This document shows positions 31,870 through 39,366 of a stretch of 64,000 bases of DNA, piece after piece (the first letter of the stretch is position 1; each line of letters starts with the position of its first letter). A program made the translations under genes and the position numbers. The notes beneath the pieces are model-generated. The model was not told where the DNA came from and ran no database searches. It saw only the letters and a program-made list of their open reading frames with translations. Source of the stretch: an uncultured Bacteroidales bacterium (GTDB lineage Bacteria; Bacteroidota; Bacteroidia; Bacteroidales; WCHB1-69); assembly GCA_946413585.1 (NCBI GenBank), contig CAMKLG010000002.1, positions 1 to 64,000 on the forward strand, written 5' to 3'.

Positions 31870-32613
31870 GTGCGGCGGAAGATTGCCGACGCCAACGACA
31901 TCCCGCTGCAGGAGCGCGAGTGCACCCACACGGGCGACTGTGCGGGCACGTGCCCCTACTGCGAGTCGGAGGTGCGCTACCTCGAACGCGAGCTGTCGAA
32001 GCGCCGCGCCCTCGGCAAGGCCGTCGCGGTGGCGGGAATCGCGGTGGTGGCGGTGATGCCCGCGATGGCGCAGACACCGGAGAATACTACAGTGCCAGAT
32101 ACTATCGCGTTGTCAGATGTGAATTTGATCATGTCAAATGACAATCCTCCTATGATGGGTGAGACGATCAGAGTACGTCCTTGGAAGGCTCCTCATCGGC
32201 AAGAGTGGCGTTTTCCGCGAGAATATGGCTCTGTGAAATCATACGTAAAAAAGGAAATTAATAAGAACCCTGCTTTGCGACAGTGGATTGATGACAAACT
32301 TCAAACAGAAAGTCCTAAACAGAGTAAATCCGATAGAGATTCTAAGAAAGCGATTCCTAAAAGCGAACGTTGGTATTATGATAGGATCATCCCAAAGAAA
32401 GAACAAATAACCTTGTTTTTGGATGATGATGGACGAGTGACGGCTGCTCATGTTTTTGAGTTTTTGAAGAATCCAACAGATGACGACCTTATTATGATGG
32501 ACGAGTTGTCTCATATTTTCATAGGAATGCCTAGATGGGAGCATAATGACAAGGATTACCCTTCACCATATCAAATAGAGATAATTTCGTTGCCACATTC
32601 TATATTACGTTGA
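31870..32613 (+). CDS. Cysteine-cluster membrane protein, copy 1 (start codon eroded)
   Basis: A 247-residue paralogue of the gene at 33,354. The N-terminal cytoplasmic domain has a C-x5-C-x3-C-x2-C cluster (CTHTGDCAGTCPYC) plus a helix ESEVRYLERELSKR, followed by a signal-anchor (AVAVAGIAVVAVMPAMAQ). The extracytoplasmic part shares WRFPREYGSVKSYVKKE with copy 2. The homologous reading frame continues upstream (KTTCKELKEV) but meets TGA, and the aligned ATG of copy 2 is absent, so translation would have to start at GTG 31870. The N-terminal half is GC-rich and the C-terminal half AT-rich. The cluster could bind zinc or an Fe-S centre; function unknown. Confidence 0.6.
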   Translation: MRRKIADANDIPLQERECTHTGDCAGTCPYCESEVRYLERELSKRRALGKAVAVAGIAVVAVMPAMAQTPENTTVPDTIALSDVNLIMSNDNPPMMGETIRVRPWKAPHRQEWRFPREYGSVKSYVKKEINKNPALRQWIDDKLQTESPKQSKSDRDSKKAIPKSERWYYDRIIPKKEQITLFLDDDGRVTAAHVFEFLKNPTDDDLIMMDELSHIFIGMPRWEHNDKDYPSPYQIEIISLPHSILR

Positions 32614-32684
32614 ATCACCTGTTTTGTTGATAACCCTGTTGATAAAAATATACAAAAGGATATTTTTATCAATATTCGTTTGTG

Positions 32685-32693
32685 TATTTTTGC
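32685..32693 (+). promoter_or_regulatory. -7 element of hicAB
   Basis: TATTTTTGC lies 26 bp before the hicA ATG at 32720, so the ORF-track start at 32624 is upstream of the promoter and not used. Confidence 0.6.
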
Positions 32694-32719
32694 AGCATCT
32701 GTTTAAACAAAGTAAAACG

Positions 32720-32911
32720 ATGAAAATAACCGAATTGAAAAGGAAATTGCGTGCAGCAGGATGTTACTTCGAATCTGACGGTAAGAACCATGAATGGTGG
32801 TGGAGTCCGATCACGGAACAGCGTTTTCAAGTGCCGCGCCACATGACGGCTGATGTAGGGAAGGAATTGTTGCGATATTTGAAAGACCAGTCGGGAGTTA
32901 AATTTAGATAG
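32720..32911 (+). CDS. hicA: HicA mRNA interferase toxin
   Basis: A 63-residue double-stranded-RNA-binding-like toxin. It shows the N-terminal LKRKLRAAGCYFESDGKNHEW with the conserved His, then FQVPRH and a C-terminal helix KELLRYLKDQSG. HicA cleaves mRNA during stress until neutralised by HicB. The start at 32720 gives the standard length. hicB begins 16 bp downstream, in the usual toxin-first order. Confidence 0.9.
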   Translation: MKITELKRKLRAAGCYFESDGKNHEWWWSPITEQRFQVPRHMTADVGKELLRYLKDQSGVKFR

Positions 32912-32927
32912 CCAAAATAATTGATAT

Positions 32928-33317
32928 ATGGAAAAGATAATGGTAATCATAGAGAGAAACGACGACGGCACGTTTACTGCTGTGCCGCAGCATAACCAAA
33001 AGGTGGGGTTCATTGGAATGGGAAAGACGGTGGAAGAAACCATGTCGGATTTGCGGAACTCTTACAGCGAGGCCAAGGAGATGCTCCCCACATTGCCGGA
33101 GATGTCGTTCGAGTACAAGTTCGACACGGCCAGCTTTCTGCAATATATCAACGGTCGGCTGAACCTTGCGGATTTGCAGACCATCACGGGCATCAACCGT
33201 CACCAGCTCAGCCATTACGCCACGGGAAAAAGTCGCCCAACGGCCAAAACCGTTCAGCGCATCCAAGATGGCATCAGCAGATTTGCGGATACGTTGAAGC
33301 AGGTGCGGTTAGTGTGA
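32928..33317 (+). CDS. hicB: HicB antitoxin with C-terminal HTH
   Basis: A 129-residue protein. The N-terminal half is the HicB partial RNase-H fold (MVIIERNDDGTFTAVP, TVEETMSDLRNSYSEAKEM) that blocks HicA. The C-terminal half is an XRE-type helix-turn-helix (LNLADLQTITGINRHQLSHYATGKSRPTAKTVQRIQ) for autoregulation. The pair looks intact, unlike the other toxin-antitoxin loci here, and is flanked by two copies of the cysteine-cluster gene. Confidence 0.9.
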   Translation: MEKIMVIIERNDDGTFTAVPQHNQKVGFIGMGKTVEETMSDLRNSYSEAKEMLPTLPEMSFEYKFDTASFLQYINGRLNLADLQTITGINRHQLSHYATGKSRPTAKTVQRIQDGISRFADTLKQVRLV

Positions 33318-33353
33318 TTTTTGTATTTTCGCCCACTCAAATAATCCCGAACA

Positions 33354-34196
33354 ATGTCCCGAGGCAAAACCACATGCAAAGTCCTGAAAGAGGTGCGGCG
33401 GAAGATCGCCGACGCCAATGGTATCCCGTTGCAGGAGCGCGAGTGCACGCACACGGGCGACTGCGCGGGCACGTGTCCCTATTGCGAGTCGGAGGTGCGC
33501 TATCTCGAACGCGAACTTTCCAAACGCAAGAGCCTCGGCAAGGCAGTGGCGGTGGCGGGAATTGCGGTGGCGGCGGTGTCGATGGCGGGACAGGCTACCG
33601 CACAGCCAGTAAGCGCGCCTGCGGATAGTCAAATCCGGCAATGCGATACGATTCCGCCAATGATGGGGATTATACCTGTGGTGGTGGATACGACGAAAAC
33701 CGACAGCGATCTTGAGGCTCAGATAGATACAGTGAGTATCGAATTCACTCCACCAGAATTTTTATGGCAAGGGACTTCGTCGGCGATGATTAAAATCACC
33801 CGAAACCTTTGGCGTTTCCCTTCCGAGTATGGCACGCTGAGATCCTATTTACATAAAGAGCTGAAAAAGAACCCGGAATTGCGGGCTTGGTTCAAAGAAA
33901 AGGCAAAGCAGGAGCGATTGAAAAAGAATGACATCGAGGCAAGGATCATTGCCAAAGAAAATAAGAAGAATAGTCGTTTTAAATCCAAAGAAAACTCCTT
34001 TTTGTTGCAAATCAACCAAGAAGGGGAAGTCGTGGGTGTATGGTTGCGATATGACCGGGATAATGATGAAGATTGGCGGATGAGCGAAGCCTTTTACCGC
34101 ATCATCGACAATATGCCCCGCTGGACACTCAACCCCAGAAAATCCAAACCTACAGAAATAGTGGGACAAGAGTATTCCCGACGGATGTTGCGATAG
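33354..34196 (+). CDS. Cysteine-cluster membrane protein, copy 2
   Basis: A 280-residue intact paralogue of the 31,870 gene. Residues 1-60 form a cytoplasmic domain: KTTCKVLKEVRRKIADANGI, then the C-x5-C-x3-C-x2-C cluster with a GTCPYC core, then a coiled helix. A single hydrophobic signal-anchor follows (about 62-85, ending ATAQP), and the remainder is predicted outside the inner membrane, with WRFPSEYGTLRSYLHKELKKN and a highly charged helix. The CPYC tetrad resembles a glutaredoxin site, but the extra cysteines favour metal binding. Similar N-termini occur on unrelated Bacteroidales proteins in my recollection; no function is known to me. Confidence 0.7.
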   Translation: MSRGKTTCKVLKEVRRKIADANGIPLQERECTHTGDCAGTCPYCESEVRYLERELSKRKSLGKAVAVAGIAVAAVSMAGQATAQPVSAPADSQIRQCDTIPPMMGIIPVVVDTTKTDSDLEAQIDTVSIEFTPPEFLWQGTSSAMIKITRNLWRFPSEYGTLRSYLHKELKKNPELRAWFKEKAKQERLKKNDIEARIIAKENKKNSRFKSKENSFLLQINQEGEVVGVWLRYDRDNDEDWRMSEAFYRIIDNMPRWTLNPRKSKPTEIVGQEYSRRMLR

Positions 34197-34219
34197 GGGG
34201 CATTTCCCCTGGTGTCGTC

Positions 34220-34300
34220 CTTCATCGCTTTTCATCGCTTTTCATCGCTTTTCATCGCTTTTCATCGCCCCTTCATCGTCCTTTCATCGCTTTTCATCGC
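34220..34300. repeat. TTCATCGCTT decamer tandem repeat
   Basis: Four near-identical TTCATCGCTT units from 34,220, then degenerate TTCATCGCCC, TTCATCGTCC and TTCATCGC units. On the minus strand it encodes the tail and stop region of the HsdR_N gene (MKSDERTMKGR). Its period is 10, unlike the heptamers. Confidence 0.85.
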
Positions 34301-34714
34301 TTTCTTATCCTCCAATTCTCTTATCCTCTTATCCTCAAAGTCGATCTCAAACACCCTCTGTTCCACCCCGTTCGTGACGCACAGCAGCGGTGCCTTCAGG
34401 ATGCTGTTGTAGCGGCCGGCCTGCTCCACGACCTTTTGCGTGAGCTTTATGTGCGGGGCCTTGCACTCGACCACCATATACGGGTTCAGATCGTCGTCGA
34501 AGACCACAAGGTCGTAACGCTGGGTCATCCCGTTGACGGTCACAGCGTGCTCCACCGAGAGGTGCGAGAGTGGCAATCCCTTGACGTTTAGCAGGTAGAG
34601 GATGAAGACCTGCCGCACGCGCTCTTCGGGGGTCATCACGACCCACTTCTGCCGCACGGGGTCGAAAACCTCCTGCTGCGAACCGTTTTCCCGTATTTTC
34701 AATGTAAATGCCAT
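34262..34714 (-). CDS. HsdR N-terminal-like (PD-(D/E)xK) protein
   Basis: A 150-residue stand-alone domain similar to the N-terminus of type I restriction R subunits. The nuclease-like core reads YDLVVFDDDLNPYMVVECKAP, giving D...ExK, preceded by VSVEHAVTVN-type strand and helix. There is no helicase part and no hsdM/hsdS nearby, so it is a solo family member common in Bacteroidales rather than a restriction system. Its last ~12 residues are encoded by a TTCATCGCTT decamer repeat, so the C-terminus varies with repeat number. Confidence 0.75.
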   Translation of the reverse strand: MAFTLKIRENGSQQEVFDPVRQKWVVMTPEERVRQVFILYLLNVKGLPLSHLSVEHAVTVNGMTQRYDLVVFDDDLNPYMVVECKAPHIKLTQKVVEQAGRYNSILKAPLLCVTNGVEQRVFEIDFEDKRIRELEDKKAMKSDERTMKGR

Positions 34715-34769
34715 TTCTTGTTATAATTTACCTTCTACTTCTTCCTCCCTCTATCCTCTTTATTCATCA

Positions 34770-34796
34770 TTCTTAATTCATAATTCTGAATTATCC
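34770..34796. repeat. ATTCATC/ATTCTTA/ATTCATA heptamers at the nspC stop
   Basis: ATTCATC, ATTCTTA, ATTCATA, ATTCTGA, ATT in 7-bp phase (reverse complements of the GATGAAT/TAAGAAT family). The nspC TAA stop is read from the edge of this block. Confidence 0.75.
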
Positions 34797-35945
34797 CAAC
34801 TTCGCCTTGTACGAAGCATAGTCCCCGGGTTGCGCCAACATTTCGAAATTGCCGTCTGTGTGGATGACCCCGATGGCGGGGTGCGCCACCCCGTTGAAAA
34901 AGGTGGTCTTCACCATCGTGTAGTGGATCATGTCGTCGAAGACAATGCGGTCGCCGATTTCCAACGGTTCGGGGAAGGCGAAGTCGCCCATGCCGATGAA
35001 GTCGCCGGCTAGACAGGAGCAGCCGCCCAGACGATAGACGTGCTTGCTGTTCTCGTCGGGTTCGGTGGCACCTAGCACCGTCGGCTTGTAGGGCATTTCC
35101 AGACAGTCGGGCATGTGGCAGGCGAAAGAGACGTTGAGCATCGCGATTTTGATGCCCTTGTTCTCCACGATATCCTCCACGGTGGAGGTGAGCACGCCGG
35201 TCTGCCAACCCACGGCCTCGCCTGGCTCGAGGATGACCTCCTCCAAGTTCGGGTAGCGGCTGCGGAAGTCCTGCAGCAGCCCGATGAGGTGCGGGATGTC
35301 GTAGTCGGCGCGGGTGATGTGGTGCCCGCCACCCATATTGAACCATTTACACTGCTTGATGAGGTCGGAGAACTTCTCCTCCGTGGCCTTCAGACAGCGT
35401 TCGAGGGCGTAGCTGTCGTTCTCGCAGAGCACGTGAAAGTGCAGTCCCTCGATGCCTTCGGGCAGCGTGTCGGGCATATCGTCGCGCAGGATGCCCAGGC
35501 GCGAGCCCGGTACAGCGGGGTTGTAGAGGTCGGTCTCGATTTCCGAATATTCGGGGTTGATGCGCAGACCGAGCGAGACCTTTTTGGGAAAGGCAGCGGC
35601 CTGCTCGCGGAACCGCTCGTACTGTCCCAACGAGTTGAACGTCAGGTGACTGCTGTACATCAGCAGCTGCTCGAAATCGTTGTCGGTATAGACGGGCGCG
35701 TAGGTATGCGCCTCGCAGCCCATCTCCTCGGCGATGAGCCGCGCCTCGTTCACGGAGCTGGCGGTGGCGCCGCTCAGCCACTCGTTGATGAGCGGGAACG
35801 ACGGCCAGAAGGCGTAGCCCTTGAGCGCGCAGATGATCTTCACGCCGGCCTCTTTCTGCACGAGGTCCAGCAGCTGCAGGTTTGCCAACAGAGCCTCTTC
35901 GGAGAGGATGTAGCAGGGGGAGGGGAGAGAGAGATACTGGTTCAT
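34791..35945 (-). CDS. nspC: Carboxynorspermidine/carboxyspermidine decarboxylase
   Basis: A 384-residue PLP enzyme of the alanine-racemase-like fold (type III). It decarboxylates carboxy(nor)spermidine in the alternative polyamine pathway used by gut Bacteroidota. Diagnostic segments are CALKGYAFW with the Schiff-base Lys, LRINPEYSEIETDLYNPAVPGSRLGI, NMGGGHH for phosphate binding, EPGEAVGW, and the late GGCSCLAGD. I start at ATG 35945 (MNQYLSLPSPCY); the upstream 25 codons are repeat sequence. The partner carboxyspermidine dehydrogenase is not in the window. Confidence 0.93.
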   Translation of the reverse strand: MNQYLSLPSPCYILSEEALLANLQLLDLVQKEAGVKIICALKGYAFWPSFPLINEWLSGATASSVNEARLIAEEMGCEAHTYAPVYTDNDFEQLLMYSSHLTFNSLGQYERFREQAAAFPKKVSLGLRINPEYSEIETDLYNPAVPGSRLGILRDDMPDTLPEGIEGLHFHVLCENDSYALERCLKATEEKFSDLIKQCKWFNMGGGHHITRADYDIPHLIGLLQDFRSRYPNLEEVILEPGEAVGWQTGVLTSTVEDIVENKGIKIAMLNVSFACHMPDCLEMPYKPTVLGATEPDENSKHVYRLGGCSCLAGDFIGMGDFAFPEPLEIGDRIVFDDMIHYTMVKTTFFNGVAHPAIGVIHTDGNFEMLAQPGDYASYKAKLG

Positions 35946-35960
35946 AGTTTCAAGTTTCAG

Positions 35961-36053
35961 GTTTCTTCCTTGAACGGCCCCGTTAGGGGCAAGAGCTCGG
36001 TAGCCAAGGGTAAGGTGCAAGGAACGGGCGCCACAACCCTGGGGTCGAACGAA
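35961..36053. repeat. Dispersed CCTTGA-type palindromic element, copy 2
   Basis: TTCCTTGAACGGCCCCGTTAGGGGCAAGAGCTCGGTAGCC, with a CCCC/GGGG hairpin, matches the element at 62,350 almost throughout its first 40 bp and the 14,257 copy over ~28 bp. Confidence 0.75.
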
Positions 36054-36060
36054 TTATCCA

Positions 36061-36273
36061 TTACGAATTATTGTTCACGATTTTTCCGATGATGAAAAGC
36101 AGCATCCAACAGACGAGGGTGCTGCCGCCGATCATGGTCATCACGTTGCCGCCGGGCAATTTGCATAGCAAAAAGACAATGCCTAATCCGAAGACAATCA
36201 ATGCATAAACCAGCAGTTTTTTCATAAACGCCTTGTAACCGGCGGAGTTGATTATATCTTTAATACTGGCCAT
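36061..36273 (-). CDS. Small two-helix membrane protein
   Basis: 70 residues from ATG 36273: a short polar N-terminus (MASIKDIINSAGYKAFMKK) then two membrane helices (LLVYALIVFGLGIVFLLCK and MTMIGGSTLVCWMLLFIIG). The helical pair with an LPGGN turn faintly recalls the N-terminus of GldL-like proteins (HWPGAN turn), but it is too short to assign. Its stop lies in ATTATCC/ATTACGA/ATTATTG heptamers. It is divergent from the secreted pair at 36,349. Confidence 0.6.
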   Translation of the reverse strand: MASIKDIINSAGYKAFMKKLLVYALIVFGLGIVFLLCKLPGGNVMTMIGGSTLVCWMLLFIIGKIVNNNS

Positions 36274-36348
36274 AATGATGTTTATTTTGAAAGCGCAAAA
36301 GTACAAAAAATAATTTTGTATCTTCGCGGCATCATTAAACCGCGGATT

Positions 36349-37947
36349 ATGAAAAAGTTTTTTCTGCTCCTTTTTGCGCTCGCAACGCTTGCCCTGCAGG
36401 GACAAACCCTCACGGAAAGGCTTTTGTGGGCTGACTCCTCGGGGACAGCTGACGAAATAGAACTGTACAATCATATGTTTTCATTTGACCGTGACGGGAA
36501 CTACTGCTTCTGCGTGAGCAAAGACGGCAATCGAACGGTGGTCGCGAGCAAAGCACCGATCGAGGGCCTCTGCTATGACGGAAGTGGTTACAGCAAAGGC
36601 TGCAATAGTCGGTACCTGCGTTTGTGCAATCAGAAAGATGCTGATTTTCTTTATGTTATGAATGAAGGTGCACCATATTTCTACGGCCCGATTGCTGGAA
36701 AGGTGCGAGGGTATCTCTCTGGAAACACCCGTCAGCATTTCGCGAACACGTCGGTCCGCAACGACACCGCCTTTTTCTATCTTGACGGCCGCTTGGTCTA
36801 TTCTTCACCCCTCGAAAGCATCAAAAAGTTTGATCTGGAGAATGAAGATTGGGTGGATTTCAGTGAAAATGGCAACGTGATCTATTATCTGGAGCAGAAT
36901 GGCCGTTTTGTGCTTTACGTCAATGACCAACCTGTCGACACTTCCGACCGTCATTTTAACGCCTTGGCTATCAACGACAAAGGGGATTATGTTTATGCTA
37001 CGTGTTATAAACCCGAGAATCCTGTCGGGAAGTACGACTATATGTTCTTTATCCATACCCAAGACACTGTATTTGATTATGTCAGATCTACTTGGAACTC
37101 AGCCCTGACGGAAAGTGGCGCGTACTATTTCAATGGCGACGATTGCGGACCCGACTATCTTTTGCTGAACGGACGATTGCGCAAGGGCATAGAGAGCTTC
37201 AAAAACATCACACTTGTTGACAGCAGGAATGCATTCTATACCTATGAAATAGACAAACAGCTCTATTTGAATGTGAACGGCAAGGATTATCCTGTTGATT
37301 TTGATGGGATATATAATCCTACGATGGACACCAATGGACATTTTGCCTATTTCGGAATCAAGGATTACTACCTATACAAGGTGGTGGACAATGTTAAAGT
37401 CGAAGAGCCGCTTTCGAAATACGGTGTCCGGGCGATGCCGATCTATATTTCACCCCAAGGCAGTTCATTGCATTATTTCAAGACGGACGATACTGTCTAT
37501 TTGTATAGGGATAACGAGTTGCTATTCAAACCGATACATGTATCGGGGACGATCACAGTACAGCCTTGGGATCATGTGTTGCCGCGTAATTATGCTTCCA
37601 AGCCACTGGAAAACGGTCATTCACTCGTTTGTCTCAACTATGGAGACTATGGCTATTTTGTGCTGGATGGTCAGCTCTCCGAGCCATTGCCGCCCCTTGC
37701 GGATTATCCATCATGGGGCGATTCGGGAAACGGAAATGTCGTGGAGGGCGTGTACAATGAGCACGGCTATTTTGCGGTTCTGAAAGTGGGCAAAGAGGAC
37801 TACCAACTGGTTGTGAACGGTCGGATTTGTAGAGAAATACATGATGTGGACAAGGTCTTTCCCAGAAAAGGATACCTTGACGCTCAGCAAGTGTCATTTT
37901 ATGGAATGAGAAACAATGCTATCTATCAATTTATTGTGACATTATGA
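36349..37947 (+). CDS. Secreted beta-rich hypothetical protein
   Basis: A 532-residue protein with signal peptide (cleaved near LQGQ). The mature part is a long run of short beta hairpins of the form strand-DGR/NGR-strand (FFYLDGRLVYSS, LLNGRLRKGIES, FVLDGQLSEPL), suggesting a propeller-like fold, but no family signature is recognised. No T9SS domain or lipobox. I use ATG 36349, ~20 bp after a TATCTTCG element. Its TGA overlaps the next ATG (ATGA), so the two proteins are translationally coupled and probably act together. Confidence 0.7.
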   Translation: MKKFFLLLFALATLALQGQTLTERLLWADSSGTADEIELYNHMFSFDRDGNYCFCVSKDGNRTVVASKAPIEGLCYDGSGYSKGCNSRYLRLCNQKDADFLYVMNEGAPYFYGPIAGKVRGYLSGNTRQHFANTSVRNDTAFFYLDGRLVYSSPLESIKKFDLENEDWVDFSENGNVIYYLEQNGRFVLYVNDQPVDTSDRHFNALAINDKGDYVYATCYKPENPVGKYDYMFFIHTQDTVFDYVRSTWNSALTESGAYYFNGDDCGPDYLLLNGRLRKGIESFKNITLVDSRNAFYTYEIDKQLYLNVNGKDYPVDFDGIYNPTMDTNGHFAYFGIKDYYLYKVVDNVKVEEPLSKYGVRAMPIYISPQGSSLHYFKTDDTVYLYRDNELLFKPIHVSGTITVQPWDHVLPRNYASKPLENGHSLVCLNYGDYGYFVLDGQLSEPLPPLADYPSWGDSGNGNVVEGVYNEHGYFAVLKVGKEDYQLVVNGRICREIHDVDKVFPRKGYLDAQQVSFYGMRNNAIYQFIVTL

Positions 37948-38771
37948 AAATCAAGCTGATATTATCTCTGTTGTTGTTCGGTGTTGTTGCTTTCGGACAG
38001 AAAATGCCTTCCGACTATTTCCAAGAGGCTACCCGATATTTTAACGAAGGCGATATGGACAAGGCGTTGGAAGGATATCTCTACATCGTGGAGAATCATC
38101 CTCGCAACGAACTCTATCCGAGAGCGTTGCATAATGTAGGTTATGTCTATTTCTTGCAGAGAAAGTATCAGGAGTCGGTGGATGCCTACACCAAGCTGCT
38201 GAACGGGGGACATAACGAGCTTGAGCCGTTGGGCGGTGACATCATGGCCGATCCTTACACCAATTTTCGGCACAGAGCGGCGACCCAGATCAGCGATTGC
38301 TATTACGAGTTGGGACAATACGACTCCGCGCTGCATTACCTTGCGCTCTCCGACACTGTTTATAAGTACATAAGCACTTGCGGCAATGCCTACGCTGAGT
38401 ACTATATCCGGACCGCTCTGCGCTATGCCGACATCTACCAGAAGCTCGGACAACCCGACAAGGCCATCGGAAAGCTCCTTCCGCAGGTTTTCGACTCTGG
38501 ATTGGCGGATAATTCGAAAATCATCGCCGAATTGGAGAAACTGCTGAAAGGGAAGCCAAAGTTGCTCAAAAAGTTGGAGAAATCCATCGATGGCGTCTAT
38601 CTGAAGACGTTCACCTCGGATTACGGCGACTACGAACGCTATTGCATCCGATGGTTGGGCGTGGAGATCCGGTATCCGAATAAGTCTTGGGAACAAAACA
38701 CCAAAGAAGATGTCATGAGAAAAATGCGCGAAAGCGAATTCTACCAGATGATATTGCAAATGAAGCGATAA
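37944..38771 (+). CDS. Secreted TPR-repeat protein
   Basis: A 275-residue protein with signal peptide (cleaved near AFGQ). Tetratricopeptide-like helices follow: FQEATRYFNEGDMDKALEGY, ALHNVGYVYFLQRKYQESVDAY, ISDCYYELGQYDSALHYL and YADIYQKLGQPDKAIGKL, so 4-5 TPR units in residues 25-190. Such repeats bind protein partners; the coupled upstream product is the obvious candidate. It should be periplasmic, since there is no outer-membrane signal. Confidence 0.78.
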   Translation: MKIKLILSLLLFGVVAFGQKMPSDYFQEATRYFNEGDMDKALEGYLYIVENHPRNELYPRALHNVGYVYFLQRKYQESVDAYTKLLNGGHNELEPLGGDIMADPYTNFRHRAATQISDCYYELGQYDSALHYLALSDTVYKYISTCGNAYAEYYIRTALRYADIYQKLGQPDKAIGKLLPQVFDSGLADNSKIIAELEKLLKGKPKLLKKLEKSIDGVYLKTFTSDYGDYERYCIRWLGVEIRYPNKSWEQNTKEDVMRKMRESEFYQMILQMKR

Positions 38772-38865
38772 TTATAGCTTTCACCATTAGAAATTAACAG
38801 TTAATTGTAAAGAAATGAAAATAAAAAATATTTTTCAAAAATAATTTTCGTATTGGGGAAAATAT

Positions 38866-38874
38866 TATTTTTGC
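38866..38874 (+). promoter_or_regulatory. -7 element of the DUF5618-like gene
   Basis: TATTTTTGC lies 24 bp before the ATG at 38899. The 80 bp upstream are AT-rich. Confidence 0.6.
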
Positions 38875-38898
38875 CGCTGTATTAAAAATTCAAAAATT

Positions 38899-39300
38899 AT
38901 GGAACAAAGTAACCCCATCGAAGAGGCACGGCGTTATGTGGCCAACGCGCAAGAGATCATACAAAAGTCCAAGTATGATCCCGTAACTAAGTTATATTTA
39001 GACAAGAAGTATGTCCGAATTGCGGGTGACACATTATGGAAAGGCTGTTTGATAGCATTGGATGCCGTGCTGAATGTGCGCCAAGGTAAAGGCCGTCCAT
39101 CAATCGAAAAGTATAGAAAGGCCGCCGCCCAGCGCGATGGAAGACTGTTGCAGCTTGTCAACACGGGCTATGAAACCATGCACTTGCACATGGGCTACGA
39201 CGGAACGAAAAACAAGAAGACCTGTGAAGGCGGTTTCGACATGGCAAACGACATCATTAACTATTGTGCTAAACTCTATCGCAACGTCGCCTGCGCGTAA
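38899..39300 (+). CDS. DUF5618-like small helical protein
   Basis: A soluble 133-residue all-helical protein: IEEARRYVANAQEIIQK, KKYVRIAGDTLWKGCLIALDAVLN, KYRKAAAQRDGRLLQLVNTGYETMHLHMGYDG. The pattern fits DUF5618 of Bacteroidales, which has a HEPN-like helical look; whether it binds nucleotides is not known. It has its own promoter and stands alone. I assign the family from memory of the conserved KKYV-AG and LGYDG/MGYDG segments. Confidence 0.6.
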   Translation: MEQSNPIEEARRYVANAQEIIQKSKYDPVTKLYLDKKYVRIAGDTLWKGCLIALDAVLNVRQGKGRPSIEKYRKAAAQRDGRLLQLVNTGYETMHLHMGYDGTKNKKTCEGGFDMANDIINYCAKLYRNVACA

Positions 39301-39312
39301 CTACTAACTTAA

Positions 39313-39366
39313 ACGGGGAACCCTTCCGAGTTCCCCGTAATTATGCATTATGCATTATGAATTAAG
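39313..39366. repeat. Composite palindrome plus heptamer element, copy A
   Basis: ACGGGGAAC-CCTTCCGA-GTTCCCCGT forms a 9-bp stem and is followed by ATTATGC, ATTATGC, ATTATGA, ATTAAGA heptamers. It can terminate both convergent neighbours. The last four codons and the stop of the LytTR gene are encoded by the heptamers. Related copies lie at 42,763 and 45,250. Confidence 0.8.

Noticed and set aside
31769-32077. N-terminal extension of the 31172 minus-strand gene
   Set aside because: The extra ~100 residues are Pro/Arg/Ser-rich antisense of the cysteine-cluster gene; the ATG at 31768 starts a normal membrane anchor with a promoter just upstream.
34262-34714. A type I restriction-modification system
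   Set aside because: Only an HsdR N-terminal-like domain is present; there is no helicase, methylase or specificity subunit nearby.
35115-36092. A 325-codon plus-strand ORF opposite nspC
   Set aside because: Shadow ORF; nspC motifs are clear on the minus strand.
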